This document shows positions 63,909 to 64,000 of a stretch of 64,000 nucleotides of DNA, one piece after another. The first letter of the stretch is position 1. Each line of letters starts with the position of its first letter. Origin of the DNA: Acidimicrobiia bacterium (lineage in GTDB: Bacteria > Actinomycetota > Acidimicrobiia > Acidimicrobiales > Aldehydirespiratoraceae); assembly GCA_022820805.1 (NCBI GenBank), contig JAJEEV010000015.1, positions 1-64,000 on the forward strand, read 5' to 3'. The notes under the pieces are model-generated. The model worked only from the letters and a program-made list of their open reading frames with translations. It ran no database searches and was not told where the DNA came from. The translations under genes and the position numbers were made by a program.

Positions 63909-64000
63909 TCATCTCTCCCAGTGAGGGGTCCACTCGCCCTCCAGACGCATCGACACTCCAGCATCGTCCTCGATCTGTCGAGCGACGCACATCTCGCCGG
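63909..64000 (-). CDS. C-terminal fragment of a gene cut by the window edge
   Basis: A frame open from the edge to a TGA at 63909-63911 encodes about 29 residues ending in VSMRLEGEWTPHWER. The stop overlaps an in-frame ATG of the dioxygenase gene in an ATGA, the junction style used throughout this window, which supports it being coding. Too little is visible to name the product. Confidence 0.45.
   Translation of the reverse strand, partial: GEMCVARQIEDDAGVSMRLEGEWTPHWER

Noticed and set aside
1..64000. tRNA, rRNA, CRISPR array, insertion sequence or prophage genes
   Set aside because: All intergenic gaps were read on both strands. No cloverleaf-like sequence, spacer array, transposase or integrase was found; the only mobile-type gene is the DUF222/HNH nuclease.

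Overview
The window is a gene-dense, very GC-rich stretch from an actinobacterium. I place it in Actinomycetota and, less surely, in the class Acidimicrobiia. The signs are: four luciferase-like oxidoreductases of the F420-dependent type, a polyphosphate-glucokinase-like ROK kinase, a DUF222/HNH nuclease, a WXG100/FtsK-ATPase secretion pair, many GTG starts, four-base ATGA/GTGA gene overlaps, and a binding lipoprotein with a Thr-Thr-Glu-Ala-Pro linker. This placement is inference; there is no rRNA or tRNA gene in the window. Left edge to 12 kb: a broken heptad-repeat membrane protein, an SDR/NTF2-like pair, a VapBC module, a beta-lactamase-fold hydrolase, a fungal-type cytosine deaminase, a PadR regulator with a permease-prefix membrane protein, a VWA lipoprotein, and glcD-glcE-glcF for glycolate oxidation. 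From 12 to 18.7 kb: a cytochrome P450 translationally linked to two acyl-CoA ligases, an F420-type oxidoreductase, a small membrane protein and an O-methyltransferase.

From 27.8 down to 18.8 kb runs one nine-gene minus-strand operon: ROK repressor, M20 hydrolase, sugar-binding lipoprotein, permease, YhfX-like PLP enzyme, ABC ATPase, polyphosphate-glucokinase-like kinase, NagB-type deaminase and FAH-family hydrolase. It starts at a TTGACA/TAATGT promoter overlapped by an inverted repeat beside the repressor start codon. It looks like a self-regulated uptake and breakdown pathway for an unusual amino-sugar derivative, without a recognisable NagA. Upstream are an MscS channel and a modABC molybdate transporter.

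From 31.7 to 38.9 kb a second VapBC module precedes a tightly overlapping plus-strand operon: M29/NicX-like metalloenzyme, an M20-like protein lacking key catalytic residues, the two subunits of a B12-dependent acyl-CoA mutase, a class III CoA-transferase and a luciferase-like oxidoreductase. The best reading is a catabolic route that makes a CoA thioester and rearranges its carbon skeleton. Both operons have gene combinations I cannot match to a described pathway.

From 38.9 to 47.7 kb: a two-domain VOC protein, a DUF1214 protein overlapping an S9 peptidase, bacterioferritin, and a ferric-iron ABC permease and binding protein under a near-consensus promoter that overlaps a DtxR/IdeR-like box, then an enoyl-CoA hydratase. 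From 47.8 to 52.3 kb is a minimal type VII secretion pair: a WXG100 protein and a 1403-residue FHA-FtsK ATPase, with no other ESX core gene nearby. From 52.5 to 58.5 kb: an enoyl-CoA hydratase and a luciferase-like oxidoreductase separated by a 47-bp tandem duplication of their junction, then a divergent dehydrogenase, FAD oxidoreductase and amidase cassette. The right end has a PIN-domain remnant overlapped by the DUF222/HNH gene, a macro-domain protein, an EamA transporter, ThpR, a MazEF-type module, a 2OG-Fe(II)-type dioxygenase and a gene fragment at the edge.

Two themes recur. Promoter-like -10 hexamers often sit six to ten bases before a start codon, most strikingly exactly six bases in all three toxin-antitoxin operons, which points to leaderless mRNAs. 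GC-rich hairpins without T-tracts fill several convergent gaps and probably act as bidirectional terminators.
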